Source: Mortierella sp. BCC40632
Taxonomy: Eukaryota; Mortierellomycota; Mortierellomycetes; Mortierellales; Mortierellaceae
DNA length: 64,000 nt
Assembly: GCA_011634665.1 (NCBI GenBank)
Contig: WAEK01000039.1
Coordinates: 1-64,000 of the forward strand
Reading direction: 5' to 3'
A program made the position numbers and the translations under genes. This document shows, piece after piece, positions 32,486-42,391 of the stretch; the stretch's first letter is position 1, and each line of letters begins with the position of its first letter. The notes under the pieces are model-generated. The model saw only the letters and a list, made by a program, of their open reading frames with translations. It searched no databases and was not told where the DNA came from.

Positions 32486-32947
32486 TCATGTATGCTCTAG
32501 AGGAGAGTTGGCCATCTTTTCTTCCAATAAACTCGTTCTTGCCAAACAGCCAATGTCAATCCGCCTTGCCGGATCCATATCTTGACCACCGTCTTCCAGC
32601 ATTTTGTTGTTCAAGCGTACAAATTCTTCTCTGACCCTGTTCTGCGCCTTCTTGCAGGTCAAATAATGGCGTTTTACAGACGATCTTAGAGATAACGTTG
32701 TGTTACAAGCACACCTGAATTTCATTCCGGACAAGGGGTCTCGGGAAATGGTCAAGATTGAACCAGTAACATGGCATTTGAACTCAACATCTTTTTGCGA
32801 ATGGTAACGAGTGACATGCTTGGTCTCTTTCCCTCTCAAGGCTTCATTTGATTTGGCTAACAACCCAAGCTTGCAAAAGAAGTAAGAACATGAGCTTTCA
32901 TCCTTGGAGGATTGCAGTTCCTCGTCAGTCAACTCTTGAATAAGCAT
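32486..32947 (-). CDS. C2H2-like zinc-finger protein, 153 aa
   Basis: Single exon from ATG 32947. Residues 19-100 carry CSYFFC...HVTRYH, then FKCHVTGSILTISRDP and CACNTTLSLRSSVKRHYLTC, matching in order the protein at 22605-23294 (CFLHEC...HLSKFH, VTFSSLRDPS, CECGSIFNSCASFKTH). They are divergent paralogues, although this copy lacks the acidic repeats. The C-terminus is helical, ending in ARTSLLEEKMANS. The likely role is nucleic-acid binding, by analogy. No named family was recognised. Confidence 0.6.
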   Translation of the reverse strand: MLIQELTDEELQSSKDESSCSYFFCKLGLLAKSNEALRGKETKHVTRYHSQKDVEFKCHVTGSILTISRDPLSGMKFRCACNTTLSLRSSVKRHYLTCKKAQNRVREEFVRLNNKMLEDGGQDMDPARRIDIGCLARTSLLEEKMANSPLEHT

Positions 32948-32949
32948 TT

Positions 32950-34030
32950 CGGATTCGGAAAGATTAGAGTCTTCAGGTGATTAATGAGGGAGGAAGGACT
33001 GATCAAGGAGACTTTAACCAGTGGCTGAGGGAAGTAGAAAGATGAACATCGACTTTTCATGAGGCTAGATTCCTCGAGCAAAGGTCGTTTTTCCTCCATC
33101 TGCTTTCCTATGTTTCATTTTCCGCACTTCCCTTAAAAAAATCCCTCGCAAGATATCATTGGCTCGCCTCCTGGAAAAAGTGGATCCCTCTGTTTTCCAG
33201 GAAACACCAAATGATGGCGTGATCAAAAGACATCACTCAAGCATGTTCCCACTTGGTTCTCCGAACGTGTTGGATGGTTCCCTCAATGTATAAGGTTCCC
33301 TCGCCATACCTTCAACAAGCAAAAATCCCTCACTTGCATATATTTCGCTTGCATATTTGCTCTTCCGCTGAGGTTGGATGGATCCCTCTATGTTTTGAAA
33401 CTGCCTCGACAAATCTTCTCCCAAAAAAAAATCCCTCACCTGCATATTTGACTTCAGAGGAACACTTACTTTCATGCATCTTTGGCTCCCTGCCTGTGTT
33501 GTATGGATCCCTCTGTGTTTCGAGGCTCCCTGCCTGTGTTGTATGGATCCCTCTGTGTTTCGAGGCTCCCTGAGTAATCCTGCCCCAAAAAAACATCCCC
33601 GCATATGTGTTCTCATGCTTCTTTCTTTTCCGCATTACTAAAAAAAACCCTCGCGCGCATGATTTTTGTGTTCTCATGCTTCTTTCTATCCCGCATTACT
33701 AAAAAAATCTCTCACTTTCATGCATTCTTGGCTCCCTACCTATGTTGGATGGATCCCTCTGTGTTTTTAGGCTCCCTCAGCAAAACTTTCCCTTGCCCAA
33801 ATATTTAGACTGAGATAGACTTACCCCCTCACTTTCATGCATCTTTGGCCCTCATAGATCCCTCAGTGTTTCGAGTTTCTATCTGCAAATCTACTCACTA
33901 AAAACTCTTTCACATTTCGCACTTCTGTTGCCTGGATTGGTTCCCTCCTCAAACCAGCTTTTATAACATGGTCCATCGATGAGATTTTCCATTCAACAAG
34001 TTTGTCTTCAGCATTTCCAAATTAAATATA
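32950..34030. repeat. Minisatellite family C, third block, inverted
   Basis: Between about 33170 and 33900 the family C modules appear on the opposite strand (TGGATCCCTCTGTGTTTCGA, GGCTCCCTGCCTGTGTTG, TTCATGCATCTTTGGC, AAAATCCCTCACCTGC). Two units of 60 bp at 33483-33565 are nearly identical. Divergence is higher than in the block at 31 kb. The flanks hold no recognisable gene. Confidence 0.8.
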
Positions 34031-34121
34031 AAAGACTGACTTCTCTTTCAATTCTTTCTTATTCACGGCATATCACAATCAAGATCTTCTACGTCATCAA
34101 TCAACTGCCTTTTTCTCCATA

Positions 34122-35651
34122 ATGGCCTCTGATATTTTGACCAAGAAGCAAAAGATCATCAAAGAGAAAGAAAGTCTCTTTTGCTTCCTTTGCCTAAATG
34201 AGTTTGCCACGAACTTATCCCTACGAAACCACCAATCCGAATCGCATGACGGTGCACTCAAAAGAATCAATCCTCTCAAGTGTGAATCCTGCGACACAGC
34301 CGTCCAGTCTCGAAAAGGCCTCAAATACCATCTCTTGAACTGTCCAAAAGTCAGAGAGGGTGTTTTCCCAAGATTTTGTTCGTGGTGCAGGACATCGGAC
34401 CCCCCGGTTCTCGTGGAAATGCTAAACCTTGAAAGTTTGGCGGCTCATGGTTACAACTGCAAGTCTTGGCCAATAGCTCCTGCTGAGATCGACAAAGACG
34501 ATTTGAGGTCATTTGAGGCGGATCTACTCAACATCACGAAGCATCATCACTCCGCAGAATATGCCAGAAAAATGTTTGTTCCTGTTACCTTCAAGTTGAT
34601 AGGAGGCGAAAAGACTTTTGGTTTTATCTTTGAGACTGGATTACATCCGCTGAAAAAGGCGGGAAACATTGCTTTGATTACGCCCTTGGTGGATCAAGAA
34701 GAGACAACAATCAGCGACATGGATTTGAAAATGGCTCTTAGTCTACACAAATATGGAAAGCTGGTCACAATTAAGGAATATAATATTGCCGACGAAGACG
34801 ACGATTTTTGGCACCTGCCGTTCAAGAACAAAAGTGAGCTGATCGCAAGAAGATTACAAAGTTGCCTCATCCAGTCAGGCGCGGATGTAATTCTCTGTCT
34901 GAAGGTCGAGGTGTATGGAAGGTCGCAAGACGAAGATCCTCATGGCGATGCCAACGTTGCAAATCCTACCTCGAGACCTTTCAAGATTGTCAATCAACGG
35001 TTCAGTGAAATCTCACAGCTAATGATTGGTTGTGTTAGATGGAACATACTTGTGACACTTGCCGTTGTTCTGACAACAGGGACAGTAATTGTTGGTCCAC
35101 ACAATCCATGCTTCAGACCCCACAAGAATTCACATTTATGGCTCAAGATTAACGCAGACAGAAACATGCACAACAATCTTCGACGACAAACCCGCTCCAA
35201 CTTTGACAACATCATCACATTTGGACTTCATGCCGCAGTTCACCCTCACTTCAACAGAGCCATTACCAAGCCTGTAACTTTGTCAGATCTTTGGTCTTTC
35301 AAAGTCAACAACCATTGGTCAGGAGTCAAACTTGCCGCCTTTATTTTCCACCACCTCTCCAGCGAAAGTCCCCTTCTGAAGTCAATAGTGCAGGAACACC
35401 TAAAATCGATTGTTTGGAAAAAAGAAAAAGGAGAAGTACAAGAAGACAGAGACGGCAATCAGAGTATCGGGAGAACTCTGAAGCATCTCATTGAAGCAAT
35501 GAAGGATAAAGAAACAATACCTGTCTCAAACGCAGTTGACAGAGAGTTGAGAGTTCTTGCTGATCTTGTTCAGAATGAATTAACAAGGATTAACCAAACA
35601 ATCATCAAAACGAATGTTCAACAAAAAATTGAGTCAATGCTTGAGAACTAG
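34122..35651 (+). CDS. C2H2 zinc-finger protein with a conserved C-terminal domain, 509 aa
   Basis: Single exon, ATG 34122, with AAATATAAAAG about 95 bp upstream. Residues about 18-45 hold CFLCLNEFATNLSLRNHQSESH, a C2H2 finger. Residues about 55-80 hold CESCDTAVQSRKGLKYHLLNC (C2HC), and FCSWC follows. From about residue 150 to 420 there is a separate conserved region with EDDDFWHLPF, LIQSGADVILCLKVEVYGRS, MIGCVRWN, VIVGPHNPCF and RRQTRSNFD. The decayed copy at 2.4-3.3 kb matches this region, so it is a real, formerly multi-copy family. The C-terminus is helical. No catalytic motif was recognised. A DNA-binding regulator or a domesticated mobile-element protein are both possible. Confidence 0.7.
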   Translation: MASDILTKKQKIIKEKESLFCFLCLNEFATNLSLRNHQSESHDGALKRINPLKCESCDTAVQSRKGLKYHLLNCPKVREGVFPRFCSWCRTSDPPVLVEMLNLESLAAHGYNCKSWPIAPAEIDKDDLRSFEADLLNITKHHHSAEYARKMFVPVTFKLIGGEKTFGFIFETGLHPLKKAGNIALITPLVDQEETTISDMDLKMALSLHKYGKLVTIKEYNIADEDDDFWHLPFKNKSELIARRLQSCLIQSGADVILCLKVEVYGRSQDEDPHGDANVANPTSRPFKIVNQRFSEISQLMIGCVRWNILVTLAVVLTTGTVIVGPHNPCFRPHKNSHLWLKINADRNMHNNLRRQTRSNFDNIITFGLHAAVHPHFNRAITKPVTLSDLWSFKVNNHWSGVKLAAFIFHHLSSESPLLKSIVQEHLKSIVWKKEKGEVQEDRDGNQSIGRTLKHLIEAMKDKETIPVSNAVDRELRVLADLVQNELTRINQTIIKTNVQQKIESMLEN

Positions 35652-36620
35652 AACTTGTAACCAATCTTTGAGCCAAGAAATTCGAGATGGTTGAAATAAA
35701 ATCTGACTTACCAGTGAACAACAACAATTGCAGAGTGTTAGCAGAAGGGGATCAAGAGAGGAGGAAAAGAACAACAGGGAAGAAGAAACAGCGACAGAGA
35801 GAAAGAAACAGCGATAGAGAAAAAGTGTTAGCAGAGTGTTAGCAGAGTGTTAGCAGAGTGTTAGCAGAAGTGTTTAACAGAGAAGAAAAAGGGGGGGGGG
35901 AAAGGGGACAGGGGCGGCAGCGGGGACAAAGGAGGAGAAAGGGAGGAAGGGTTGACAGGGAAAAAAAAGTCGGTTAAGAAAGTTGAAGAGAAAAGCAAGC
36001 AGCCGTTATTAAAAATTAGGGGATCAAAAAAACTGAAAAAAAATGAATTGAGGGAAATGGAAAATCATCAAAAATGTCAAGAAGATGTCTGAAGAAAAAA
36101 AAGCTAAAAAGCTCAAGGAATTAAATTGGACCAAAAGACCAAACCAGAGGGAGGGGAAAAATCAGGAGGAGGACAGCGCCACGGGGAATGAGGAAAAAAA
36201 GCTGACAAGGGAAAGGTTCAAGAGGAATGTTAGCAGAAGTGTTAGCAGAGAGAACAAAGGGGGGACAAACAGCGACAGGGGAGTGGTAAAGGGCGACAGA
36301 GGGAGGAGAAAGGCGACAGGAGGGAAGAAACAGCGACAGGGAAAAAGTGTTAGCAGAAATGTTAGCAGATTTGAGCAAGAGAGAGAAAACAGGGACATGG
36401 TGAAGAAAGCAGTGACAGGAAAAAAATGTTTAGCACAGTGTTAGCAGTGTTCAATGGCGATAATATTGGACCCAAGGTCGTCAAACCGGTAACTCTAAAT
36501 GACAGCGATGTTTTGTCATGTCTGATTACACAAAAGATGAATTACCATAGGCTTCAAAATTGTCAAGTGTCGAAGCCAAGAGACCAGCGCCAATTTTCAC
36601 TGTGGTCGTAGGTATTTCTT
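35652..36620. repeat. Minisatellite family B, last copy
   Basis: Dense copies lie at about 35730-35890 and 36180-36440 with the modules GTGTTAGCAG, AGCGACAGGG and GAGGAGAAAGGCGACAGG, nearly identical to 23.4 and 24.6 kb. Between them lies A- and G-rich sequence. The frames here, including 36085-36444, are repeat-derived. Confidence 0.8.
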
Positions 36621-36633
36621 CATTACGTTTGTA

Positions 36634-37608
36634 TCATCCAAACAACACGGAAAGCTTACTAAGCGTGAGATTGATGTCAAGTCTAATCTGGGTACACAAA
36701 CAGAAAGAACTGCCAATAACATCTACATTCTCAATTGACGGGGCATATTCAGAGTCAGCTTGGATAAAACCACTCATGAACCTCCCGTGAAGAGTTAAGA
36801 GCTCAAAATTAAACTTCTGAATAATGTTCAGATATCGCATTTGCTTTGCTGCCCAACCTTCAACATCATACAGATCATTTCCGAGATCATGAACTTCCTC
36901 ACGAAAATAATCTCGCCAATCATTTGTTACAAAGAAGCGATACTCTTCCTCCAACTCTTCTTGAACTTCCTCACTGCCTTCCTTGTTAAAAAAACTCACT
37001 TGTTTCTTAAGGCTCTCATCGGTTTTGCTCGAGACTTCGACCGCCATATGGACCTCGTTGGAAACCTCGACTGGCGCATGGGCCTCGTTGCCAAACTTGG
37101 AAACCTCGACCAGCATTTGAGCCTTACTGGCGTCCTTTGAACCTTCAAACACAGCCTCACCTTGATCCTCAATTCCAACGGAAAAGAGCGCCTCCACACT
37201 CGGCTCGACGACTCTACTGGCTCCATCACTCTCACCACCATTCTTTAGAATGGACTCTTTTTTATCCTGACCTTGTTGTGTTTCAGCAAGAGACGTGCGC
37301 TGTGCATGGAAAGCAGACTCCATTTGATCGAGACAGCTTGGTTCCAGCTCTCTCCAAGAAATCGTCAAAATCTTGCTCCACTTTTTATAGAACCTCAACC
37401 TGTAGTATGTCGCCTTTTCAAACAAATCCAGCTGATGATCAAAGTCCATCTCGTCGTCCTCCAACATACAAAGATGCCTGCAGTCCCTCAGTTCTTCCAC
37501 GACATTGAACATCTCCTTGAGTATTTTCTCCATTCCATGGCTGGCCTCTTTGACACGTTTACTCCTGTATTGGCGCCAACAATCCCAATCATTGCTTCGC
37601 TTATCCAT
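36634..37608 (-). CDS. Hypothetical protein, 324 aa
   Basis: Single exon from ATG 37608. The N-terminal 130 residues are helical with aromatic residues (RLRFYKKWSKILTISWRELEP). The middle has three short near-repeats ending in VEVS (QMLVEVSK, APVEVSNE, MAVEVSSK). The C-terminal third is again helical (LGNDLYDVEGWAAKQMRYL, FELLTLHGRFMSGFI). No family was recognised and no signal peptide or membrane segment was seen. It marks the left edge of the gene-dense block that runs to 60.1 kb. Confidence 0.6.
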   Translation of the reverse strand: MDKRSNDWDCWRQYRSKRVKEASHGMEKILKEMFNVVEELRDCRHLCMLEDDEMDFDHQLDLFEKATYYRLRFYKKWSKILTISWRELEPSCLDQMESAFHAQRTSLAETQQGQDKKESILKNGGESDGASRVVEPSVEALFSVGIEDQGEAVFEGSKDASKAQMLVEVSKFGNEAHAPVEVSNEVHMAVEVSSKTDESLKKQVSFFNKEGSEEVQEELEEEYRFFVTNDWRDYFREEVHDLGNDLYDVEGWAAKQMRYLNIIQKFNFELLTLHGRFMSGFIQADSEYAPSIENVDVIGSSFCLCTQIRLDINLTLSKLSVLFG

Positions 37609-37801
37609 AACTACGAAAGACAGGCGTCACGAGGTCAGTTTGTATTTTGTAAAGACAAATTCAACAGTATCCATCAAACGTGATTCCTCCTACCGGGCAT
37701 TTGATGAGAGGCGGAAAAGTACAGTTCTCACACATCCAAGCATCACTTTATATATTTGTTTCTATTTTCCACGTGATTTTTGGTCTCATCACAGGTTAAC
37801 T

Positions 37802-39085
37802 CTAAATGAATTGATGACTGTTTATAATCAAACTTTTCAAAGGAAAATGCTCCAAACGAGTCAAATAGAAGGCTCCCATACTTCCAGTTGATACATCAAC
37901 ATACTGAAGAGCTTCCAATTCAAGAATACAGTCAAAAAGAGGCTTATCTAAATATGTGTACTCCAACACTTCATCCCAAAAGCTAACCTTGAGTTCCCTC
38001 AACGATTTCTTGCAAACCCATTGTGACCGAAAAAATCTCCATGGATTAATGTAGCAGCTTGTACAAAACACCTGGAGATTACGACATGTTTCCAGAATAA
38101 CAACAAGATCGTCCATCGAAGATGTCAACGACCCTGGAGTAACAATAATTGAGGTAAACAAGTCAGAGAGCTGTGAGCTGATGATTCTAACTAAAGACCC
38201 ATACATCTGTGAAGGCGTGAGTCTCAAAAACTGGATCCTCCCGGGTAAATCTGACACTAGTCGAGAAATGTCCATCAGCGCCCCTTCCTCCGATACCATA
38301 GTCAAGCTGCGAAGGAAAGTACTGTTTGCCAATCCACTACGTAGTTGGTCTAGATCTTTAAACTTCCGATCGACCGTTAGCCCAAATGACTGCAGCTTTG
38401 TTGATTCCAGTAATACTGAATACAACTCCGAGGGATACCCGTAAACATTAAGACTCCTCAAAGAATTTCCTTCTTGACTGGCAGCTTCCTTCCCTTCTTC
38501 AATGAGCGGCTCCCCTATTTTGGAATCTTGATATGGCCGCATTCCAAAATTTAGGTGTTCTAGGCTTGGGCAGTGTCCAACAATAAATGCAAGATGTACT
38601 CCTTCAAATCGCAACCCGTCACCAAAAAGAGTTAAGGTGACTAAATGCGGTAAGCATATCCGAAATAGATCGTCAAGTCCTTTTGGTCCTGCTAAGTCCT
38701 TCAAAAGCAATGATAGCTCCCGGATTTCCAAGTTCGAGTTAATAAATGAAGCCATCTTCTGCTGCTTCTCTTTGGTGAATCGCTCCAACTCTCGGCTACA
38801 AAGTGAAACTACCAGAGTTCTCAAATCATTTAAATTATCCGCCGACTCAAGGAACTTGATAGCTTCTGTCTTGAAGTGCCGAATATGCCTTGACTTATGC
38901 TTGAGTATGTCCCATCTCATAGGATTATCCAACATGAGTGAGGTGTCGACTTTGTACCAAACGTGCGGTGTAAACAGACGGTTCCATTGCTTGGAGACTC
39001 CGGAGCAAGCTGCCTTGTCATTCAAACTGAGATACAGACTGATTTGATAGATTAGCTCGGGGATGGTAACCTTGATGTTCGTCAT
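37802..39085 (-). CDS. F-box/LRR-like protein, 427 aa
   Basis: ATG 39085 was preferred over 39115 because a TATA box (CTATAAAAAAG) lies only about 20 bp before the latter. The N-terminus reads as an F-box (IPELIYQISLYL, CSGVSKQWNRLFTPHVW), the motif that docks to Skp1 in SCF ubiquitin ligases. The rest is a run of leucine-rich strands and helices. The C-terminal part, LETCRNLQVFCTSCYINPWRF and LRELKVSFWD, is shared with the gene at 53951 (ILENCCLLEVF, CYINPTRF), so they are paralogues. Mucoromycete fungi carry large families of such proteins. Substrate unknown. The next gene upstream (LPMO-like, same strand) is only 64 bp away. Confidence 0.75.
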   Translation of the reverse strand: MTNIKVTIPELIYQISLYLSLNDKAACSGVSKQWNRLFTPHVWYKVDTSLMLDNPMRWDILKHKSRHIRHFKTEAIKFLESADNLNDLRTLVVSLCSRELERFTKEKQQKMASFINSNLEIRELSLLLKDLAGPKGLDDLFRICLPHLVTLTLFGDGLRFEGVHLAFIVGHCPSLEHLNFGMRPYQDSKIGEPLIEEGKEAASQEGNSLRSLNVYGYPSELYSVLLESTKLQSFGLTVDRKFKDLDQLRSGLANSTFLRSLTMVSEEGALMDISRLVSDLPGRIQFLRLTPSQMYGSLVRIISSQLSDLFTSIIVTPGSLTSSMDDLVVILETCRNLQVFCTSCYINPWRFFRSQWVCKKSLRELKVSFWDEVLEYTYLDKPLFDCILELEALQYVDVSTGSMGAFYLTRLEHFPLKSLIINSHQFI

Positions 39086-39149
39086 AGTTAACAGTCTAAG
39101 CTCTTTGGCTTTCATCCTCTTATCTTTTTTATAGCAATACTCAAATCCG

Positions 39150-40055
39150 TCATACTAGTTTTATTAGAATTACCAGTAATAAAGTTTGAATACTAATCAC
39201 TTCATTTGAACTAGCTAAAGATCTAGATCCAGTTCCACTACTTCTGCCTACCCAACGTGGCGGCTTAATAGTATTAGTTTCCCGTGTTTTGTCACCTTCG
39301 TAACTTGGTAATGCTTCTTTCCCGACCATTAAGTTGAGATCTAAACCTTTCAAACTCAATCCGCTTCCATATGAAAAAAATCCGCTAGTATTCAACATTT
39401 CCTCTGTCTTATTTGGACCTGATGACATCCCCCTAACTTTATCTCCAACTGCTCTGACATTCATAGTGCTATTGACTTGGGCCACATTAACAACTCTCAT
39501 GTCTAATTGAGGCAATCTACCATTTTGTTGCCCCCCTCGAATAACAATATTTGCGCAGTGATGATAGAACTGACTGGTCAAATGTGATGTCCAAGAGAAT
39601 GAGAAAAGACACGATCCTGGATCGATGCAATCCGGAACATTTCTTGGGATCCTGACAGGCCATTCATAGTAAATATCTGGACAAGTTTTAGTATATTGTC
39701 CAATAACTTTCCAGCTCAACCCACCATCATAGGACAATGAAAATTCACATGAACCTCCTCCATGCCTCGCTTGATTCAATCCCTTTGGCGGGGGAAAACT
39801 CGTCAGATTTTTAACTTCAAAATTCCAAAATTTTACTTTGACTAAATCTCCGGCGACATATGTGTTTACTGGTCCATCTGGATATCCTCCGCATGGAAAG
39901 CCTTTTCCTTGGTACCCGATCCATGCATGAACCGTTTTGGATAAAGACCCCGAAAAAGGCCCTCCTTGGGCTCGAGGCTCCAATAGAGCGATATGACTTG
40001 ATACGACTCCTATCAATTCAACAACAGCAAGTAGTTTAGCGGCAAAAGGTACCAT
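39150..40055 (-). CDS. AA11-like LPMO, secreted, with GPI-type tail
   Basis: A signal peptide (MVPFAAKLLAVVELIGVVSS) would leave HIALLEPRAQGG, exposing the N-terminal histidine of the copper histidine brace. The second histidine is in ARHGGGSCEFSLSYDGG, and FSWTSHLTSQFYHHCAN supplies the axial tyrosine region. This is the AA11/chitin-active lytic polysaccharide monooxygenase pattern. The enzyme oxidatively cleaves glycan chains, probably chitin, outside the cell or on the wall. The hydrophobic C-terminus (IQTLLLVILIKLV) after a serine-rich stretch suggests GPI anchoring. 301 aa, single exon, with a TATA-like GTATTAAAGAG about 40 bp upstream. It shares a repeat-filled divergent promoter region with the F-box gene at 41003. 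Confidence 0.75.
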   Translation of the reverse strand: MVPFAAKLLAVVELIGVVSSHIALLEPRAQGGPFSGSLSKTVHAWIGYQGKGFPCGGYPDGPVNTYVAGDLVKVKFWNFEVKNLTSFPPPKGLNQARHGGGSCEFSLSYDGGLSWKVIGQYTKTCPDIYYEWPVRIPRNVPDCIDPGSCLFSFSWTSHLTSQFYHHCANIVIRGGQQNGRLPQLDMRVVNVAQVNSTMNVRAVGDKVRGMSSGPNKTEEMLNTSGFFSYGSGLSLKGLDLNLMVGKEALPSYEGDKTRETNTIKPPRWVGRSSGTGSRSLASSNEVISIQTLLLVILIKLV

Positions 40056-40269
40056 TTTCTACTTTACTCATTTTTTCCCTCCATCTCTTTAATACTGTCC
40101 AAATTTTCAGATTCCGCTACATCAAACCTTAACTCCATCTCCAATAACCAGTTTAGCTCCAGCCAGCCTTTGTTATTTCTACCCTTGTTTCTCTAAGACT
40201 CCCGTAGGCTCTATACCATCCGCAAAACTCCGTCATTCCGCCGAAGCTCATGTTCTGATGTACTTCCCT

Positions 40270-40870
40270 ATTTCTCTTGGCGTCAATAGCTTCCACTTTT
40301 CCTCCAGATCAACTCTTCGCCGTCGGCGAGACTCAACTACTCCACTTCACATACACTGCTGTGCTTCCCAATCTGCATAGCACCTCTGTCTTCTACTCTT
40401 CTTCCAACTCAGCTCCTTACCGTCCGCAAAACTCAATCACCCCACCTCAGCTCCTATGTCACTGTACAGTCCTTCTCCTCTTCTTCCAACTCAGCTCCTT
40501 CCCGTCCGTCCAACTCACCCACTCCACTTCGCATACGCTGCTGTACTTCCCAATCTGCATAGCACCTCTGTCTTCTACTCTTCTTCCAACTCAGCTCCTT
40601 TTATTGTCCGCAAAACTCAATCCCCCACCTCAGCTCCTATGTCACTGTACAGGTCCCTCCTCCTCTCTCTTCTTCCAACTCAGCTCCTTCCCGTCCGTCC
40701 AACTCACCCACTCCACTTCGCATACGCTGCTGTACTTCCCAATCTGCATAGCACCTCTGTCTTCTACTCTTCTTCCAACTCAGCTCCTTACCGTACGCAA
40801 AACTCAACCGCCCCACCTCAGTTCACATGTCACTGTATAGTCCTTCCCAATTTGCAGTGTCTTCTATTTG
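40270..40870. promoter_or_regulatory. Tandem array in the divergent promoter between LPMO and F-box genes
   Basis: Three copies of a roughly 190-bp unit contain CTTCCAACTCAGCTCC, CCGTCCGCAAAACTCAA, CACTCCACTTCGCATACG and CCAATCTGCATAGCACCTC. The 14-mer TCTGCATAGCACCT recurs exactly in the array at 58.3-58.8 kb. The reverse complement of CCGTCCGC resembles GCGGACG in the array at 50.8-51.2 kb. Long plus-strand frames here are repeat-encoded. The location between divergent starts suggests a shared regulatory module. Whether it binds a factor is inference. Confidence 0.6.
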
Positions 40871-41002
40871 CCTTAGTGTTCAATCATCTGGCCTCGTACA
40901 CTCGCTTATTTCAACTATTCCCCATGCCCAGGCTTCTTCAAAATTCGTATCTTACTCTTTGCCTAGCTCTAGTGCTCTAGTTTCACTTCCACATTCCTTA
41001 AA

Positions 41003-41938
41003 ATGCTTTTTTCGGCCAAAGCCTTGTCCATGCCTGAGATTAGACAGCACATATTATATCTCTTGGATTGCGCGAATGACAAGTTTTCCTTAGCGATGTG
41101 CTCAAGGGTTTCAAAGGAGTGGAGACTAGACTGCAATTTCTATCTTTGGAATTCAATTACTACAATTCACACGAAAGACTTAGTAACCCATACACCTAGT
41201 TTTTACTATTCCCTAAAGATTAACAGTTTGAGAATCCGCCATCTAAACATCAACCAAGAATTGCTGTTGTCTCTTCTTTCAAATGCCATTTCGTTTAATC
41301 GCACCAGAACATTAAATCTGAACACCTTTCCAGACACCTCATCAATCAACGCCTTTACTCATCAGACAACTTACCGTCTACTGCAGACACTAACAGAACT
41401 AAATAGATTAAAGATTTACAACTCATGTAACCTACAGTCTCTTGCTTATTCCCTGTGCCCAACAAGAGTCGCTCACATCAAGTTATTCCATTCAAGCTTT
41501 AGCTTCTGCCAATTTTTATGTTTGTTACAAAACTGCCCTTTACTTATTACACTTGAGATACACCATATCTTGACATCAACCATGTCAGAAAGTGAGATAT
41601 TACATCTTCAACTTCCTTCCAACAGACATCAAAATGTAGAAAGTATCCGACTTTCTTTCAACACAATTGGGTATTTCTCTCCTCAGTACAGCCATCCAAC
41701 ATATCCAATAATCAATATTCCTATGCATCTTCCTGGTTTCATTCTTACATCTATTGAGATTTGCTCCTCACTTTGCCCTAACGCAGTATTCGATTTAAAC
41801 CGTCCTCAACGAAGCTGGGATTATTTCGAAACCTCTCCAAATACCTTAGACTACGACCCTTTCTTACAAGATTCGAAAAAAATTTATTATACTCCCCAAT
41901 CGCCATCATCAACAGTTCTCAGCCTTCCAGAAGCATAA
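41003..41938 (+). CDS. F-box-type protein, 311 aa
   Basis: ATG 41003. The N-terminus MPEIRQHILYLL, FSLAMCSRVSKEW, YLWNSITT reads as a fungal F-box followed by beta/alpha repeats (RLKIYNSCNLQSLAYSL, CPLLITLEIHHIL). It is shorter than the F-box proteins at 37.8 and 53.9 kb (427 and 448 aa) and lacks their CYINP-xRF C-terminal signature, so it may be C-terminally truncated or a separate subfamily. It would act as a substrate adaptor of SCF ubiquitin ligases. Its last 52 bp overlap the 3' end of the membrane-protein gene on the other strand. Confidence 0.65.
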   Translation: MLFSAKALSMPEIRQHILYLLDCANDKFSLAMCSRVSKEWRLDCNFYLWNSITTIHTKDLVTHTPSFYYSLKINSLRIRHLNINQELLLSLLSNAISFNRTRTLNLNTFPDTSSINAFTHQTTYRLLQTLTELNRLKIYNSCNLQSLAYSLCPTRVAHIKLFHSSFSFCQFLCLLQNCPLLITLEIHHILTSTMSESEILHLQLPSNRHQNVESIRLSFNTIGYFSPQYSHPTYPIINIPMHLPGFILTSIEICSSLCPNAVFDLNRPQRSWDYFETSPNTLDYDPFLQDSKKIYYTPQSPSSTVLSLPEA

Positions 41939-42264
41939 CGTCGCGGCCTAACATTCATATGCTCTATTTCTATATTACTCTTTTTATACTGCTCCGCGCT
42001 ACACTTCCCGTACCACTTAAGTAGCCATATCAAGCAAATAAATCCTATCGTTCCAAGTGTGGCATAAGACACAATAGCCATCTTGCTTGTGTCAACACTC
42101 AGCTGACAATCACTAAAAGAGCCGTTATCATACGGGATTGTTTGTGTCGGATCAACTTCGAAGCTCGATGGATCATCTCCTTTCTTCATAACATTAGTTG
42201 AGCTTTGACTCTCGGATATGACTTTTACGCTGGTTGGGGTAAAAAAGAGTGTAGCAGACTCCAT
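41887..42264 (-). CDS. Single-pass membrane protein, 125 aa
   Basis: ATG 42264 (the longer frame opens with TTG). A TATA box, GTATAAATAAGC, lies about 60-70 bp upstream. The outside part is S/T-rich, with one cysteine at residue about 53. A clear membrane segment (SYATLGTIGFICLIWLLKW) spans residues about 65-83, followed by a basic tail (RPRRYASGRLR). There is no N-terminal signal, so it is probably a type III or tail-region membrane protein. No family was recognised. The stop lies inside the oppositely transcribed F-box gene. Confidence 0.55.
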   Translation of the reverse strand: MESATLFFTPTSVKVISESQSSTNVMKKGDDPSSFEVDPTQTIPYDNGSFSDCQLSVDTSKMAIVSYATLGTIGFICLIWLLKWYGKCSAEQYKKSNIEIEHMNVRPRRYASGRLRTVDDGDWGV

Positions 42265-42391
42265 TGCGAGAACTAGGGAATAAATTATATTTTGCAACGT
42301 CTATTACTGTTTTTTTCTGCTTATTTATACTGATTATGCATCATTTCTTGGGGTATTGGTGCTTCTGTCATAGACAAAACCATCATTATGA

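Noticed and set aside
40277..40980. Plus-strand frames of 170-190 codons
   Set aside because: They lie within the 190-bp tandem array and repeat the same peptide; the array sits between two divergent genes.
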